This document shows, piece by piece, positions 42,841 through 55,798 of a stretch of 64,000 nt of DNA (its first letter is position 1; the number at the start of each line of letters is the position of its first letter). The notes under the pieces were generated by a model that searched no databases, was not told where the DNA came from, and saw only the letters and a program-made list of their open reading frames with translations. The position numbers and the translations under genes were made by a program. The DNA is from Alligator mississippiensis (taxonomy: Eukaryota > Chordata > Crocodylia > Alligatoridae). Location of the stretch: NCBI RefSeq assembly GCF_030867095.1, contig NC_081826.1, positions 36,744,001 through 36,808,000 of the forward strand. Reading direction: 5' to 3'.

Positions 42841-44249
42841 TACAGTTGATCAGCACCAACTCTTTAAGCCACTACACTGGATACATTTTTACTTCCTCTT
42901 CACTGCCACAGCTGAGAAGCACCTTTCTTTTTCTTTTCCAAATATTCCTGTTTCTTTACCAGCTTGAAATGCCTGGCAAACATTACTAAATGTCTTGTGC
43001 TGAAAACTTGCAGCAGTTTGCAAAACAGGTAAAATGCATCGATTCTGGATGAACTAAGTCTATAGGTACCCCTAGTAATTTGCTTATATGCAAATCACTA
43101 CAGGTATATTTATTTCAGTCAGTGTTTTTTGATCCCTTGCATTTCAACAGAGCCTGAGCAGTGTCTGACAATAAGATGAAAGGGGCTGCTGGGGGAAGAA
43201 GTTGCAGGTGCAGAGGGTAAGGAGACTATCTGATGCCCCCAGCCACTATTTTCCCTGCTGTAGCAGTGGAAGTGGTACTTATATGGGTACTATGAAAAAA
43301 AATCATTCATGTATGTGGAACACCTAGATCTTTTGGTAATGAATATCACAGAAAAATCCATGAGAACATTACTTACCTCTACAGACTTCAATAGTACGTA
43401 GTGAGAACAAAAGATTTAATTCCTGCTTATTAAAGTGAGTGCCATCCACTGCATACACTGAATGAATGACACAGGAGACTAATGGGAGGTAGGAAATAAT
43501 TTGCAATCATTTAATGAAATAGTACCATTGTGCATGTGCGACACACAGAGGAAAAAAATTAAGCTTGCAGATCAACCTTAAGGTCTTTCAGTGTTTGTGA
43601 TTTAAAAACAGGCACTTTCCTTCCTTCTTTGCATCACTACAGGGCAGTTGGTTGTTTGCCATTTTACTTGTGCATTTCCTACCTGAACAAATTTAGATTT
43701 CTGTAAGTGTAACCTTACCTCTCCTGGATTTGCAGCAGTTATGACAAATAATTACTAAGGTGTTTGTAGCCAATGCTTAATTTGTCAGTACACACTTTAA
43801 ACCTCAACTATATCTTAAATCTATTTTATGGCAATTTCCAGACAAGTTCTAAATGTAATAAACAAGCAATGAAACAGGCCCAGGAGAGAGTGCTGCCATG
43901 CAATATTTTTATCTGATAATATGCTTGTATGCAAAGCCATACACAATTAGCCAGAGAACACTGGCTAATGGCCTTGGCTTTACTTCCCATATGTAGCAGC
44001 AGAACTGCATGGTTTATTGGCATGCACTGGCAATCGCTCTCAATTTGCAATAGACAGCTAACAACATGGAATGACCAGAGCCCAGGCTGCGAGTCCCAAC
44101 AGCTCCAAGCTTGAGGGACTCTTCCTGTACTCATGTCTGGGTTCCTGCAGCAAGACTCGTCTCCCCCACTAAGCCATCATAACTAGGTAGCATTGCTAAA
44201 TGTAAAGTTACCTGTAAAACTGATCTATGTATCTATTTATCTAATCTAT
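42841..44249. other. Intergenic, nothing recognised
   Basis: AT-rich sequence; no supported feature. Confidence 0.5.
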
Positions 44250-45092
44250 GTTGTACAAAATTTTGGCAGCTGTTTTGTTTCAGAGGTGTTTTGGGTTGTT
44301 TCGGCGCTGAAACACTGAATCCAAATCAAAATGGAAGGCTCAGAAACATCTCCAAAAAGGAACGAGGCATCCAAAACGTTTCCGAAATACTTCAGAAAAC
44401 TTCGGAGTTTTGGAGCCGGGCTTGCAGGGAAACAATTGCTGCTGCCTTGCCTCACGACACTGCTCCACAGGGAGCAGAGATCCACACTGGTGGTCTCCTC
44501 GCTGCCACTGCCTGCCCCGCACTGCCCATGCGATGTGGAACAGCGCAATGAGGGCAGCAGTGGTGAAGAGACCACCAGCGCAGATCTCTGCTCCCTGTGG
44601 AGCCAGGTCATGTGGCAGGGCAGTGCTAGTCACTGCCATGAGACCTGGCACCACAGGGAGCAGAGAAGAGATCCAGGACAGTGTTGGGTGGGTAGCGGCG
44701 GCGAGGAGACCCCAGCTCGGATCTCTGCTCCCTGTGTAGCCGAGTTGCATGGCAAGGACTAGCAGGCTTGCTCGCCACTCTGTGCTGCTTCCCTGCTCTG
44801 TGACCCAGCGTGACAGGGATCAAAGATCCACACAGGGGTCTCCTCGCCTGCACAGAGGGGAGCAGCCCTCCCCTGGACCAGCCACCCACAGCCCTGTCCT
44901 GCTCCCCACTGCAGCCACAAGCCCTGCCTAGTTGGGCAGTAAGCCTGTGCAAAGCTCGCAGTCCCATCAAAATGGAGAAGATTCAGCCGAAACGAAACAG
45001 GACAGTGATCCAAAACATTGAAATGAATCACTGTCCTCTGAAATGGCCAAATCCACAATCGAAATGAAACCCAGCTGTTTTGCACAGCCCTA
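44250..45092. mobile_element. Foldback hAT-like element (TAGGGCTGTGC termini)
   Basis: The right end reads, inverted, tagggctgtgcaaaacagct then gggtttcatttcga. The left end tgtacaaaattttggcagct then gttttgtttc is its mirror. The interior contains several inverted copies of a block with ggagcagagatc and its complement gatctctgctccctgtg. No coding domain. Related in design to 10,639-11,381 and 60,703-61,541. Confidence 0.65.
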
Positions 45093-45129
45093 CTATCTAT
45101 AGATATCTATTACTATATCCATCTTTTAT

Positions 45130-45195
45130 AGAACCAACAAGTTACCTGAGGAAGGGCATTTTGTGCCAGAAAGCTAGTCTAATATCCGTCAATAG
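45130..45195 (-). repeat. SINE-like repeat, family A (partial)
   Basis: ccaacaagttacctgaggaa and gtgccagaaagctagtctaa correspond to the 3' half of family A. A diverged direct repeat of gggcattttgtgccagaaag reappears at 45,757-45,790 on the far side of the LTR-like repeat. Confidence 0.4.
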
Positions 45196-45211
45196 GAATG
45201 TTCACCAGAGC

Positions 45212-45757
45212 TCTAAAGGATTGATACGGCAACTTATCTGGTGTGGTATCAAGTGAACTTTAATAGTAACCCCAAGGCAATATTACAGATTTATTCCCCA
45301 TAATATGACCTGGCAAGTGGCTTCTTAGATGTTTCAGTGGCAATCTTCAGGGGTACCAGGCCTAGGAGCCTCTGCTGGGTGTGTGTGATGTTTGTTTTTG
45401 GCTTCCCTGCAGTTCGAGCAGGGACTCAGCAGCTGTGTCTGTCCTCCCAAAATCACTGCATGCTAACACACACCTTTCCTTCGTGTCAACTACTTTTTAA
45501 ACTTTTTCATATAAAAGTGTCCAATTCCCTGGCACAGTGCCAAGCATTCCTTATATGGTGCACCAATCCCGTGGCACTGTGTTAGGCACGTTCCTTATAA
45601 GAAATTATTGTGCCTTGCTCACCTAGTGCACCAATCACAGCACTCGTCTCTCCCAGTGCCACAGAAGGTGCTCTGTTTAATTTTATTGCTTAGTTCCGGG
45701 AGGGCCTGGACTGTAGCTAAGAGCCTTAGCATAACTCAATTTGCCTGCTACGCTAAG
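45212..45757 (-). mobile_element. LTR-like repeat, family E (copy 2)
   Basis: Aligns with 14,858-15,390 in the same orientation, sharing tggtatcaagtgaactttaa, the gacctggcaag block and gcttagttccgggagggcct. Confidence 0.5.
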
Positions 45758-45899
45758 GGCACTTTATGCTAGAAAACTTGTCTAACATCCCTCCCATCTA
45801 TACAGTCAGCCGATTTAGGGATATCACTAAAAAACCTTTTGCCTTGTTTTTCCTGGATTATTGCAGCTACAAGATTCCAACCTTTGTGAAATGAAGATG

Positions 45900-47170
45900 G
45901 TTTGTTGAATTCTCCAATCTCTCAATGGCCAATCTTTCTCTTCATTATCTCATCAATTACCTGTAGCCTATGTACCACAGTAATCTTGGTTCACACCTTC
46001 GTTTCCTTGACTCAGCCCTCTCCTGTTTCTCCCCCAAGCACTCCAATTGCTCCTTTAAAAATATGTTATTTTCTACTTTGTCTTTTCACAACCTTATTTC
46101 TGGTTAATCTCATATACAAATAAATTCAACCCGCTTTCAAGAGATCTCTGTACCCCAGACCTGTTTTAACTTGTTTTAACTCAAGTCCGTGGGTCTCTCA
46201 CAACTCTGCATAGCCATCAACTCAGAATCAATACGACTCAAAACAGAACTCAGTTTCCCCCATTACCAAGGCCTCTCTGTTGCCTTCTTTCTTGAACACT
46301 TTGGAAACCACTGCTGTCCTGTCACTTAGGCCCATAACCTGGGCACAATCTCCAAAATCATATCTATTTCACAATCCAGACCTGCATCTTAAGTACCATG
46401 ATCTGTTTTCTGACCCTGACAAGAGGAATCTTACCTTGCTTTCATGTACATCCAGAATGACATTTCAAAGGGCACCTTTCTAACCAAGTCTGACCACATC
46501 ACACCTGTCGTTGCCATATAGGATAGGAGCCAGCAGAGAGATGCAAGCATTACACTACCTCTGTTCACTTTCAAGGCCCTTCCTGACATGCTCCTACCTT
46601 ACGCATTAGCTCTCATTCCCCTCTGCTTAGGTGATGCCAACCTCCATACTCCATTCAGTAACATTCTCCAACATTTTTCCCCGTGCTGTGCTCCAGGAAC
46701 AGGGGAAGCTCTTTTCCCAAGAATATCAGCAAAACTACCCCTATTGCCCTCCTTAAGGCTCTCCTTTGTTCTCTCTGCCCCCTGCTCCTACATGTTTTAG
46801 CTTACTTTCACTCAACTGTATGTTCAGATACAATCTTTCTCCATTCATTCTGATCAGTGACAGTCTCTTCTTACCTCCAGTTTGTAAGGACTACAGACTA
46901 CTTCTTTCCATCTCAGCCTTGGCTTTACTCTTCCCATCAGTTTTCATTTCTATTACTCTTTTCATTGTATTTCCTTATTTACTACATAGTATATGCATTA
47001 ATCATCCCAGTTGGGCCTCACTGGTTTTCTGTACAACGTTTCTTACACCGAGGCATTTCCATCTTTCTCTCAGAGAAACACCAGATATCCACTTTTCATT
47101 TTCACCTCAAATTTTCTCAAATACCCTTTCATCTTTCCTTCTCCTTGATGAAATTTTCATCTGAGTGTAA
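45900..47170 (+). mobile_element. Pyrimidine-rich LINE remnant (L2-like), tentative
   Basis: The region 46,480-46,800 resembles the post-RT part of an L2-like LINE: ccaagtctgaccacatcaca near 46,480, then tcaaggcccttcctgacatg near 46,575 and FPRISAKLPLLPSLRLSF near 46,715. The reading frame is broken throughout. The style of sequence matches 9.9-10.5 kb. Confidence 0.35.
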
Positions 47171-47640
47171 ATAGACTTTGCATTTCTTGTGAGAAAGCCT
47201 TTTGTCCTGGGATGCTACAAGCTATGTTATCCTGCTTTAAGCACAGGTAACATGTGAGACATAAAAATGTGCTAACATTTTCCTCTGGGACAATGCTGTG
47301 TATGCCTATGAAGTTAACTGCAAGTCACTTCAGCAGCAAGTCTGTCAAAGGGGCAGCAATGCAGCTTGGAAGTGCTAGGTTTATAAATAGCAGTGACACT
47401 TGTGGTTTGATCTGGGTTAAAACCCAGGACAATTAGGACTGCCTCAAATGAGACATTAGTCTACAACCTCAGATAGTAACAGCAGCCTCGTGGCTGCCAA
47501 GTAGATATTTATTTTCAACTTCCCTGACATTTTAAAGATGCCCTTTGATTTCAATGCCCAAAGCACCTTAGCCACTGATACAAAATGCTGACCCATATTC
47601 CAGGTTGTTTCCTTATGCTCATCCATCTAACTGCATATAC

Positions 47641-49281
47641 CAGGAGCAGGCAAAATATAGCCCACAGGCCAGATCCAGCCCACCAGGCCATTCTATCCGG
47701 CCCGCAGGGCCCCTCTAAAATTTAGGAAGTTACCTGCTGGTGGCTGCCTGTCAAGGCTGATGAGGTGCCCCTGGCAGGAGCTGGCAACAGGACCTAACAG
47801 CAGCAGCAGCAGCAAGGCCCATCCAGCCTTACCCCACCCCCAGCTGTCAATCAGAAGTTTTTGCCTAGCAGAGGCTCCTGGCCTGGTGACCATGGGGCTG
47901 CTCCCTGACCCTCCCTCTGTGCAAAAGAGTTTCAAATAAAAATGGGCAGGGGCATCTGGGGGGGGGGGGGGAGGGGGGAATAATTGCTGGCGATCACCCC
48001 ACTCCGCAGGGGCTGGCTCAAGCCAGGTTGGCTCCATGCTGTGTTGTGCACTCCAAGCTATGCAGCTGGGAACCATGTCCTGCCACAGCCAGCCTACCCC
48101 AGCCAGCACCATGCAATTCCCAGCTGCATGACTGGGACCACACAGTGCAGCACAGAGCCAGCCCAGCTCACCCCAGCCAGGAAGCAGCGGGGGCGATGGG
48201 GGCTGCGGGCGGGCAGTAATGGCAGCAGCAGTGGGTGGTGGGCATGCAGGAGGGAAAATAGGGAGGCAGCAGGGGAAGGGCAGCAGTGGGGAAAGTGGCA
48301 GTAGCAGGGGAGTGGCAGCAGCTGTGGGTGGGAGTGCGGGGCCTGTGTCAGTCCCTTGGAACTGGTGGAGACACAGGATGGGGCAGGAGTGTGGAGCCCA
48401 GGTACAGGTTTCATCTGGCTGCATCATGTGAGGCTCGCATACAGTCCGCATCGCTGGAGAGAGCCATGCGCAATACGGCTGGCAGCCTGGCCCCACTCGC
48501 CGTTCCCCATGACCTGCATGTAGCAGTAGAGAGCTCCATGCTATGGAGCTGAGGCCTCCACGCCTCCCTGCTGCCCCAGCTGAGCCCCATGACTTGCACT
48601 GCCGGCTTCATTGCACAGGGCTTGGTGGGGCTGGCCCCCCACCCTGCCACCACCTGCAGCCAGGGACTAGGGTGGACTGTGGTGCTGTGCATGATGGGGT
48701 TGGGTGGGGCTGGTCCTGCTCACTGTCCTCACAGATAGCTCCAGGGACCAGCACACTCCAGAGATACCATGGACACCCCCCCCCCCCACACACACACACC
48801 TCCCTATATAACCCACCATACCTCCAAAACACCCCCACACCCCCCTACAGCCCCCACACACTCCCACCCCCACCATTTCCCCAAGCAAACCCTCCCACCC
48901 CACCCCCACAACATACAAGAGTAGGATTGTACTCTGAGCTATTATGTGTGTTTGCATAGTGTATCTAGCAGCAATTACATAAATCAGGACAAAAATATTT
49001 TAAATAAAATTAAAATAAGTTATAGTAGATGTTTTGATTTTTTATTAAATGATGTTTTCCAGTTTCAAGACAGTAGCACCCTCCCTCCCAAGAGGAGTAC
49101 TTCTGGGGCAAGAGGGGGGACTTCTGGTGGCAAAGGTTAGGGGTTAGAGGTGGGACTTCTGGTCCCAAGATGGCAACCAGGGTTGGGGCACTCATCAAGG
49201 GGTGGGACTGCACTTGCAGCTCTTGACAGCTCACCAAAACTTGTTATGCAGCACTCCAGCTGAAATAACTGCCTGCCCCTG
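47641..49281. mobile_element. hAT-like element, 1.64 kb, perfect 8-bp target duplication
   Basis: Starts caggagcaggcaaaatatag and ends ctgcctgcccctg (inverted: caggggcaggcag). gcatatac stands on both sides (47,633-47,640 and 49,282-49,289). The interior is GC-rich with poly-G at 47,960-47,975 and C/CA-rich sequence at 48,775-48,800. Open frames inside lack any transposase motif, so it is non-autonomous despite its size. Confidence 0.9.
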
Positions 49282-49317
49282 GCATATACCCTTCTGTTGC
49301 TTTTCCATCTTATATTT

Positions 49318-49440
49318 AAATTGTGAGCTTTTGGGGATCGGCAGTCTTTTCATTACATTTGTACAGCACATAGAAGAATGGAGTCCCAGTCCATGATGGG
49401 GAGTCTTATGTACTTTGGTAACACACAAACAATTAGATAC
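49318..49440 (+). repeat. Ancient LINE 3' tail (L2/L3-like)
   Basis: ttgtgagcttttggggatcg, then acatttgtacagcacataga and ggagtcccagtccatgatgg follow the tail consensus seen at 12,735-12,867. It lies just outside the hAT, so the hAT probably inserted into LINE sequence. Confidence 0.55.
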
Positions 49441-51852
49441 ATAATCAATAACTTAATTTCACCTTCATTCTTTCAACACAGCCTTTGCACAAAAATCCAG
49501 GTTATTATTATGTATTTTTCACTGTGTGGTAAAAGAAGTATGTTACTCTGAAAATCATACGGGACAAAAAAGAACTATGATATTAAAATTTAATGGCAGT
49601 TTGACTTGCAGGATTTCTTATAAACTCCAAAAATCCAGTTTGTGCCTGAGGAATAAGAGCTGCAAGTTTTGGAACGGTATCCTGTATTTTTCAAACAAAA
49701 TGAACATTTAAAATCTGTCTCTAAAGTGCAGGCCTAAACTGACCTGTAATTGGAGTCCCAATTAGCAGCTCAAAAACACTATTAAATCGCAAAGCATACT
49801 CGACTCCCCCTATGTGTAACTTCTCCAGTCACAAATATAAACATCTCTTAGGAAATAGTAACCATATACCCTTAGCTTAATATTTTGTGAAATTCCCCAA
49901 AACAGTAATGGTGTGTCCAAAGGCTTCACTTCTTCAGATAGTGAAGTGCCCTAGACTATTTAAAGTTTGAAATATAAAATGTTAAGGGCAGCCATTGTAA
50001 GATCAACTGGAATTCCTGTTTTCTTAGACTACAAATAAATAACCTTCATAAGCTTCCCAATTGGCAAGTGAGAAAAAAAAAAAAATCTAAAAAAACCTGA
50101 AAAATTTTATCTTGGCTGTAATTTTAACTGATTTTGTGTCTTTGAACTATCAGATAACCACAGAATCAAAAAGTACCTTAATTTAGCTCAAACTTTAAGC
50201 ATTTTAAATACCCAATCAAGGCTCTACCCTGAAAGATTGTTTAATATAGTACCAAGACACCCCCTAGTGGCATAACAGCAAATATCCTGTTCAGTCGAGC
50301 AACATTTTTAAGATTCTCAAATAAGGTAAAAGAACACTGGACTATAGTATTTATGTTTTAGTACTGAACAAGAGAAATACCGTTAGAGTCCGCAAAAGGA
50401 GGCAGCTAAAAAAAACTGCACATGCGTGCACACACACATACAGAACTGATAGAATTAGAGACTCAAGCCAACCACCTATCCCTATTCTCTTCATTCTTCA
50501 AAGATACAGTACTCCAAACTGCATTTTCTGTTAAAAGCTGGCTTTCAAGTTTAAGCTTCCCATTAAACCTTCTTTCTCCTTTAATCTAGTCAACACTTGT
50601 TTCTGATCCTTAACAATTGGCATGCAGTTGCAATTTCTCAATATCAAACAGCAAGCCACATCGATGCTTATATTTAGGGTCAACTGAGGGTTGTCTTCAA
50701 GCAGCCTGAACCACGTGAGCTACAGCTTCTAGTGCCCTTTAGCCCATACCAAAGACTGTCCACATTGTGCGTTCTCTTTAAGCAGAACCATGTTAGGTAA
50801 CAGCTTGAAAGATTCCTGTCTCATGTAGTCTTGACTCTAATTATAGACAGAAGAAATAGGAAGCAAGCTGCAGGAAGACTGAAGACTTGAGCAGGAAGTT
50901 GAGATTACTGTTGACAGACATCTTGTGTTTGCATCCTACAGGGTCCAAGAAAGGGAAAAGTTAGATAATCTGAACGTCCATCATCTCATGTTGTAATAGG
51001 GCTGAAGTATTGTTACAGACATCCAGAAAGTGTATGAGAGATAAGGTTTTCTTTTCCCGTGATATTTTTCGTTGTACCAACTATGTAACTGGGGAAGCTG
51101 GCCAAGCTTTCAGGCACAGAATGACCTTGCCATTATCTTCTATCTGTTTTCCCATTAGGGCATAAAATGCTCATTAGAGCATGAGAGTTCTTGTTCCCCA
51201 TTCTTTTCATGTCCTGGAAGAACTGTGTGGAATATTATGTTCTCCATCATCTCTTATTTGTAGGGAGCAAGCCAAATGATTCAAGTGGAAAAACAAAACA
51301 AAATAAAAAAAATCCCCTTGTATACACATTTAAAATTTATGTCAAAAGGGCCAGAAGAGTCTTTAAAGACGCACATAAACAGAAGATTGGAAACCGTATC
51401 CTCTTCCTCTAAATCAAACTATCCAATCCAGACTCACTCTCAAAACAAAAAGTTTTTAGGATTCTTCACATATCCAAAGTCTGCCTCTGCACCAGTGACA
51501 CACTGATCTGTTAGTCTCCCATATTTGTTTGTTATCTGCACTTTACAGATGAACTAAACATATCATTGATTGGTTACATTAACTCAAGTCAGTTTCCCCT
51601 CCAAGGTCTCCACAGACCTCCTTATTCTCATCTATCTGGTACTTCAAGCACAGTGTGTCTTGTGTTTGTGGTGCTACTTCATTAGCACACATGATTCTAA
51701 ACCTATGCAATGCTATGTAAGAGGGAAAACTGATTTATAAATCATGATCTTAGGCTGGAATGCTCAAATTTATCACCTGTTTTGGTTTAAAATAAAAACA
51801 ATTATGCATCGTAATTGTGTACCATGTGCACGGCATTTGCCATTCTCATTAA
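49441..51852. other. Intergenic, nothing recognised
   Basis: About 2.4 kb of AT-rich unique-looking DNA. No exon or repeat supported. Confidence 0.5.
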
Positions 51853-52459
51853 TACTGTATTTACTCAAGTCCACAACAAAGTTGATAATCCCATTCAACA
51901 CAGGGGAAAAAGCCCCTTCTCTTGGATTCGAGTATAGGGCAGAGGGGAGGGGCAGGCAGCCTGAGTCGGAGCCACAGCAGCCATCCCCTCCCTCCCCTCC
52001 AACCTGGTCTCTGCAGCCTCTGCCCCTTCCCCTTTGGCACACCTCTAGCTTTGGCTAGATTCCTTCCCAGGACGACGGACTTGCAAGCTCTGTCCCCTGC
52101 CCAGCAAGTCAGCCATGGCACAGTTCAAGGCTCCAAACGCTGCTTCATGGTCAGGCAGATGCCACGCTTCCACGTGCTCCATGACTCAGGAGGGAATGGA
52201 ACTGGAGCTGCATCTGCCAGTAAAGAGGGGTAGGAGGAAGGGTAGAGACTCTGAGGAGTGGGGAGGTAAAAGAGGACAGACCCTGTGGAGAGCAGTGTGG
52301 GGGACAAAGGTTGCAGGAGGAAAAAGTGGTCCAGGAAAATGGATTTAAGATGACCCCCAATAATTAGATTCTACACCTGGCAAACTGACATATTTGCACA
52401 TTTTCCATATATAGAATCTAACTATGGGGGGGTCATCTTGGCTTAAGGTAAATATGGTA
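51853..52459. mobile_element. DNA transposon with TACTGTATTTACTC-type termini
   Basis: Left end tactgtatttactcaagtcc; right end, inverted, taccatatttaccttaagcc. Inner parts tagattctacacctggc and atatagaatctaactatggg are inverted partners near the right end. The core is GC-rich. Target duplication unclear. Confidence 0.6.
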
Positions 52460-53224
52460 CCTTAGTTAAAATTGCTTTAAGTCTACTTGCTCTGTCTGAT
52501 GTGGGTGCAGCAAAAGAATGTTTAAGTAAAAGACTGGTAATTTCATCTACCTGTGAAATGAATCCCAGGACAAGTTTCTTTTTGCTAACACTTGATAGAC
52601 ATCCATTAAAATGTCTTAAACATGTCTGTGAAGTTCTCTGTAACCAACACACTACATTAAAAAGTAACGTCTCTCTAAACCAGCATACATCAGTTTGGAG
52701 GAAGAAATAAGGCTTGACTAATCTAAACAGAAAAAGAAGTTAGAAAAGCAGGCAGCCAATTGATATTGAAGTCTGTGCATTTAACTAAAATTTGTTTAAA
52801 ATTATAATGTTCTTATTCCAAAGTAAAGAAAGATGAAGATAAGGAAGCCTTCAGGTTCCTGTACATATCCAAGCTACATCTTATCATGGTGATCCGAGTC
52901 TCTGCTGGCCCAATATTACCAAGGAGACATGGTAGATTATGCACCTTTATCAACTAACTAATATCTATTGTATATATATATATATTACATTAATAGCTTT
53001 AAAGCCTAACTTTAGAAAAAGATGCAACAAGTGATGGAGAAGGGGAAGAACTCATATATAAACAGCTGTTGTCTCACCTTTAAGCATTATGGAAGAATTG
53101 AGTCTTTAAAGAGAGAGAAATAAATTAAGTCAGCTTTGCAGCTGGAGTTTGGAGGGCATTTTGAACCCAGGGGCGAAATAAAAAAAGAATGAAAATGATT
53201 ACAGCTGGTTTAGTGGTTAGCGTG
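52460..53224. other. Intergenic, nothing recognised
   Basis: AT-rich; includes a (TA)n run at 52,973-52,984. Confidence 0.5.
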
Positions 53225-53345
53225 GTTGGGAGAAGTAGATAGCTGTGGTAATCTGAAGTCTGAAGGCAGGATAGACATGCACCTTTACAGACTAAAGTAA
53301 GATACATATGTCACAAGCTTTCACAAATCAAGTTCACTTCATCTT
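53225..53345 (+). repeat. SINE-like repeat, family A or a relative
   Basis: tagctgtggtaatctgaagt, cacctttacagactaaagta and cacaagctttcaca..cacttcatc follow the layout of family A (5' 'tag-ctgtggtaatct', 3' 'caagctttc..cttcatc'). Confidence 0.45.
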
Positions 53346-54180
53346 CCCTCAGCTGCTAAGTAGTTTAAATTATGTGGAGGTTCAATGCATATTGTTTTAA
53401 TAGAGCTGTGTACCTTGCAAGAGATACAGGGAAGTTACCACAGAAGGAGACAAGGCAGCAGAAATCCCAGGACACAGCCTGGACAAACACTTGGAAGCAT
53501 GGCCCTGAAAAAAACCTAGAGAAAGCTTGTTGGGCAAACACTGGTTGAAAGAATTTAGAACTGCAAGCAAAGACACTAGACCTAATTTTGTACTACGTTC
53601 AGGAAAAGAAACATGTTTATAAAAACAAGACTGCAGACACCTGACTCCATCACCAATTTAGCTACCTAGTCAAGTCAAAAGGGGTGGCAACTGTGCCAAA
53701 CTCACTCTTGTATTCAACAAGAAACAAACATGCTCAGTACATGAAACAAACGCTCATACTGACATCAGCAGATGAGGGATGGAGGGGAGACAAAGTTCTC
53801 TCAATCTGAACAACAAACCATCTACTTATCACTTCTTTGGGGTAGTTTCTTCCTTGTGAGAAACCATCACAAAAACTTGAGGGATCTGAAGGCTAAGACA
53901 CATGACTCCCTGACTGGTTTAAATCATTCTGCGCATAATGGATGCAATACAATATATACCAGAAACTATACAAAATAAAAACTGTATTCTTAGTGCCAGG
54001 AGTGAGCTTTCTTTGCATCTGGCCTGATGTGAAGCACTGCTGCTTTATGATTTCTCAGAAGTGCACATATTCAAAGCCAGTACTCACTCCTAGTGGACTA
54101 GGAATTTCAATGCCCATTTCTTTTTAAACTGAATCCCTGACAAGTCTGCCCAACATCTGTTAGAGAGAGCCTACTCAGCT
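53346..54180. other. Intergenic, nothing recognised
   Basis: AT-rich unique-looking sequence. Confidence 0.5.
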
Positions 54181-54183
54181 ATA

Positions 54184-54470
54184 AGGGTGCCTATAGACAT
54201 GTACGTGGGGATGGTGCTCTGGTTACATGGAGTCTGCTGGAGTGTGCTAATTGGTGCACTCCAGCAACCTCCACATCTTGTGTATTCAGGGTCCCTGCAC
54301 TTAAAAATGCTGGTGGGGATGCTTTAACTAAAGCTCATTTCCTGCCGCTAGTCTGAAGCGCAGGGATACTGAAAACGCTTTAACTATAGCTGCTCTTGGA
54401 GCCACTTTAATTAAAATGCCCTCGGTTCCCACCTTTGGAGCACATGTAAAAGACACTCTAACCATGCAAT
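54184..54470. mobile_element. Possible non-autonomous DNA transposon
   Basis: gggtgcctatagacatgtac on the left and, inverted, agtgtcttttacatgtgctc on the right are loosely complementary. Base composition and style match other miniature elements in the window. No other copy here. Confidence 0.35.
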
Positions 54471-55037
54471 TGACCTACCTTCCCTTATACCTCTTACTTG
54501 GATCCAGATCATTAGTGTTTTCTAGTGAAGGAGAATTAAAAAGAAAAAAAAATCCTCAAAACTGCAACACTAGAGACAGATACTGGATTTACCAAAGTTA
54601 ATTTGTGGATAATTTTTTTTCCCCTCAGTGACAATAAGCTTTAGTGCTGTAAGCTCAATACTCCTGCCTGCCTCCATTGGTACTGAATTAGTAATTGAAA
54701 ACAGCAGTTTCTATACAAAACCATATACGGAAACATTTGGAAACCATGAACCCTTTCCCAAAGGCAATAAAGAGGAGATACCATACTGCTTTAGACGTTG
54801 GAGGAAGACAAGGTCCTTCACAACAATTGGGTGCTATTTTATAGAAGTGGCTGGAGGTTTCCCATGACCACAAAATAATCTATGTATAAATACCAGACAC
54901 GAGCAGTTTCAGTCTCTCCTGACACTTCCAAGAGTTAAGTTGCAACTGTGGCCCTTTCAGAGCAGTTGTATATAGTCACAAATAGAACTTTGTTAGACAA
55001 GTAAAATCTGCTCAAGTATTTCCTCACAATGCAAGTT

Positions 55038-55202
55038 TTTATTTTGCCTTGCATCAAGTACTTGCATTAAACTCAAACTGCAGTTCCATAGCATTATATG
55101 CAGCACATATCAATAATCTTTATATTAGCTATACTACTTACAGGTTCTATGGTTATATGTATTACAATAAGACAGACAATACATTTGCACAGGTATTTTA
55201 TT
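55038..55202 (-). terminator. ATP6V1C1: Candidate ATP6V1C1 poly(A) signals
   Basis: On the minus strand AATAAA occurs at 55,202-55,197 and again at 55,043-55,038, about 500 and 660 bp after the stop codon. Either could end the 3' UTR. A longer UTR running further left cannot be excluded. Confidence 0.4.
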
Positions 55203-55702
55203 TTTCCTGTGGATGTTGACAGTGCTTATGGATTGTAATTTAAAACATTCAGAAAGCACAGATCATATCAATCTCACATACTTTACATCACAATTCAACA
55301 ATGTTTACACCTTTGTATCTACTAAATCAAGTGAACAAAATGGCATAAATGTTTACACTATCCTTCTCTGTAAACAAGGCTTTTTATGAACAATGGTAAA
55401 TGGAATTAATACAGATCACCATATGAAAGAGGAATGACCCTTTTCTTTAAATAAATGCCTCTGTTTATATAAATACTCTGATTCTCTCAATATACATTTA
55501 CAGCCCTGATCAATTAAAAGCAATACCTAAACTTTTCTTTAAAAGAAAATGTCAAGAGATGGACCACTATAGGAAATATTCATCTAAGTCAAGGGAAAAT
55601 GAAGCAAGCATAGGATTAAGAGAGTTTGAAGTACAAGGATACTTCTATCTCACTTCTGTTTACACCAACACTATGGACAGAATTGTCAGGGTATGGAACC
55701 GT
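55203..55702 (-). other. ATP6V1C1: ATP6V1C1 3' UTR (proximal part)
   Basis: AT-rich sequence directly after the stop codon, free of recognisable transposons. That is consistent with a constrained UTR. Extent inferred from the poly(A) candidates. Confidence 0.55.
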
Positions 55703-55798
55703 TTACTTGAATTCCAACAAATTGCAATCGATCTTGTAGTACACGTATGGGTAGTATTCCTGTTGACTGAGGTTTAAGCCTGGAATATCCATAGTTGC
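55703..55798 (-). CDS. ATP6V1C1: ATP6V1C1 last coding exon
   Basis: Encodes the final 31 residues of V-ATPase subunit C1 and the stop: [20 protein letters not shown], then [11 protein letters not shown]. The exon starts after a CAG acceptor with a T-rich tract at phase 0. TAA is at 55,705-55,703. Subunit C bridges the peripheral stalks of the V1 sector to Vo and controls reversible assembly of the proton pump; the carboxy terminus is part of the foot domain (family knowledge). The match to mammalian C1 is almost complete, with Thr for Pro at the second residue as I recall it. Confidence 0.97.
   Translation of the reverse strand, partial: ATMDIPGLNLSQQEYYPYVYYKIDCNLLEFK

Noticed and set aside
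47693..48496. 267-codon minus-strand frame inside the 1.64-kb hAT
   Set aside because: Low-complexity Pro/Leu/Ala translation with no transposase motifs.
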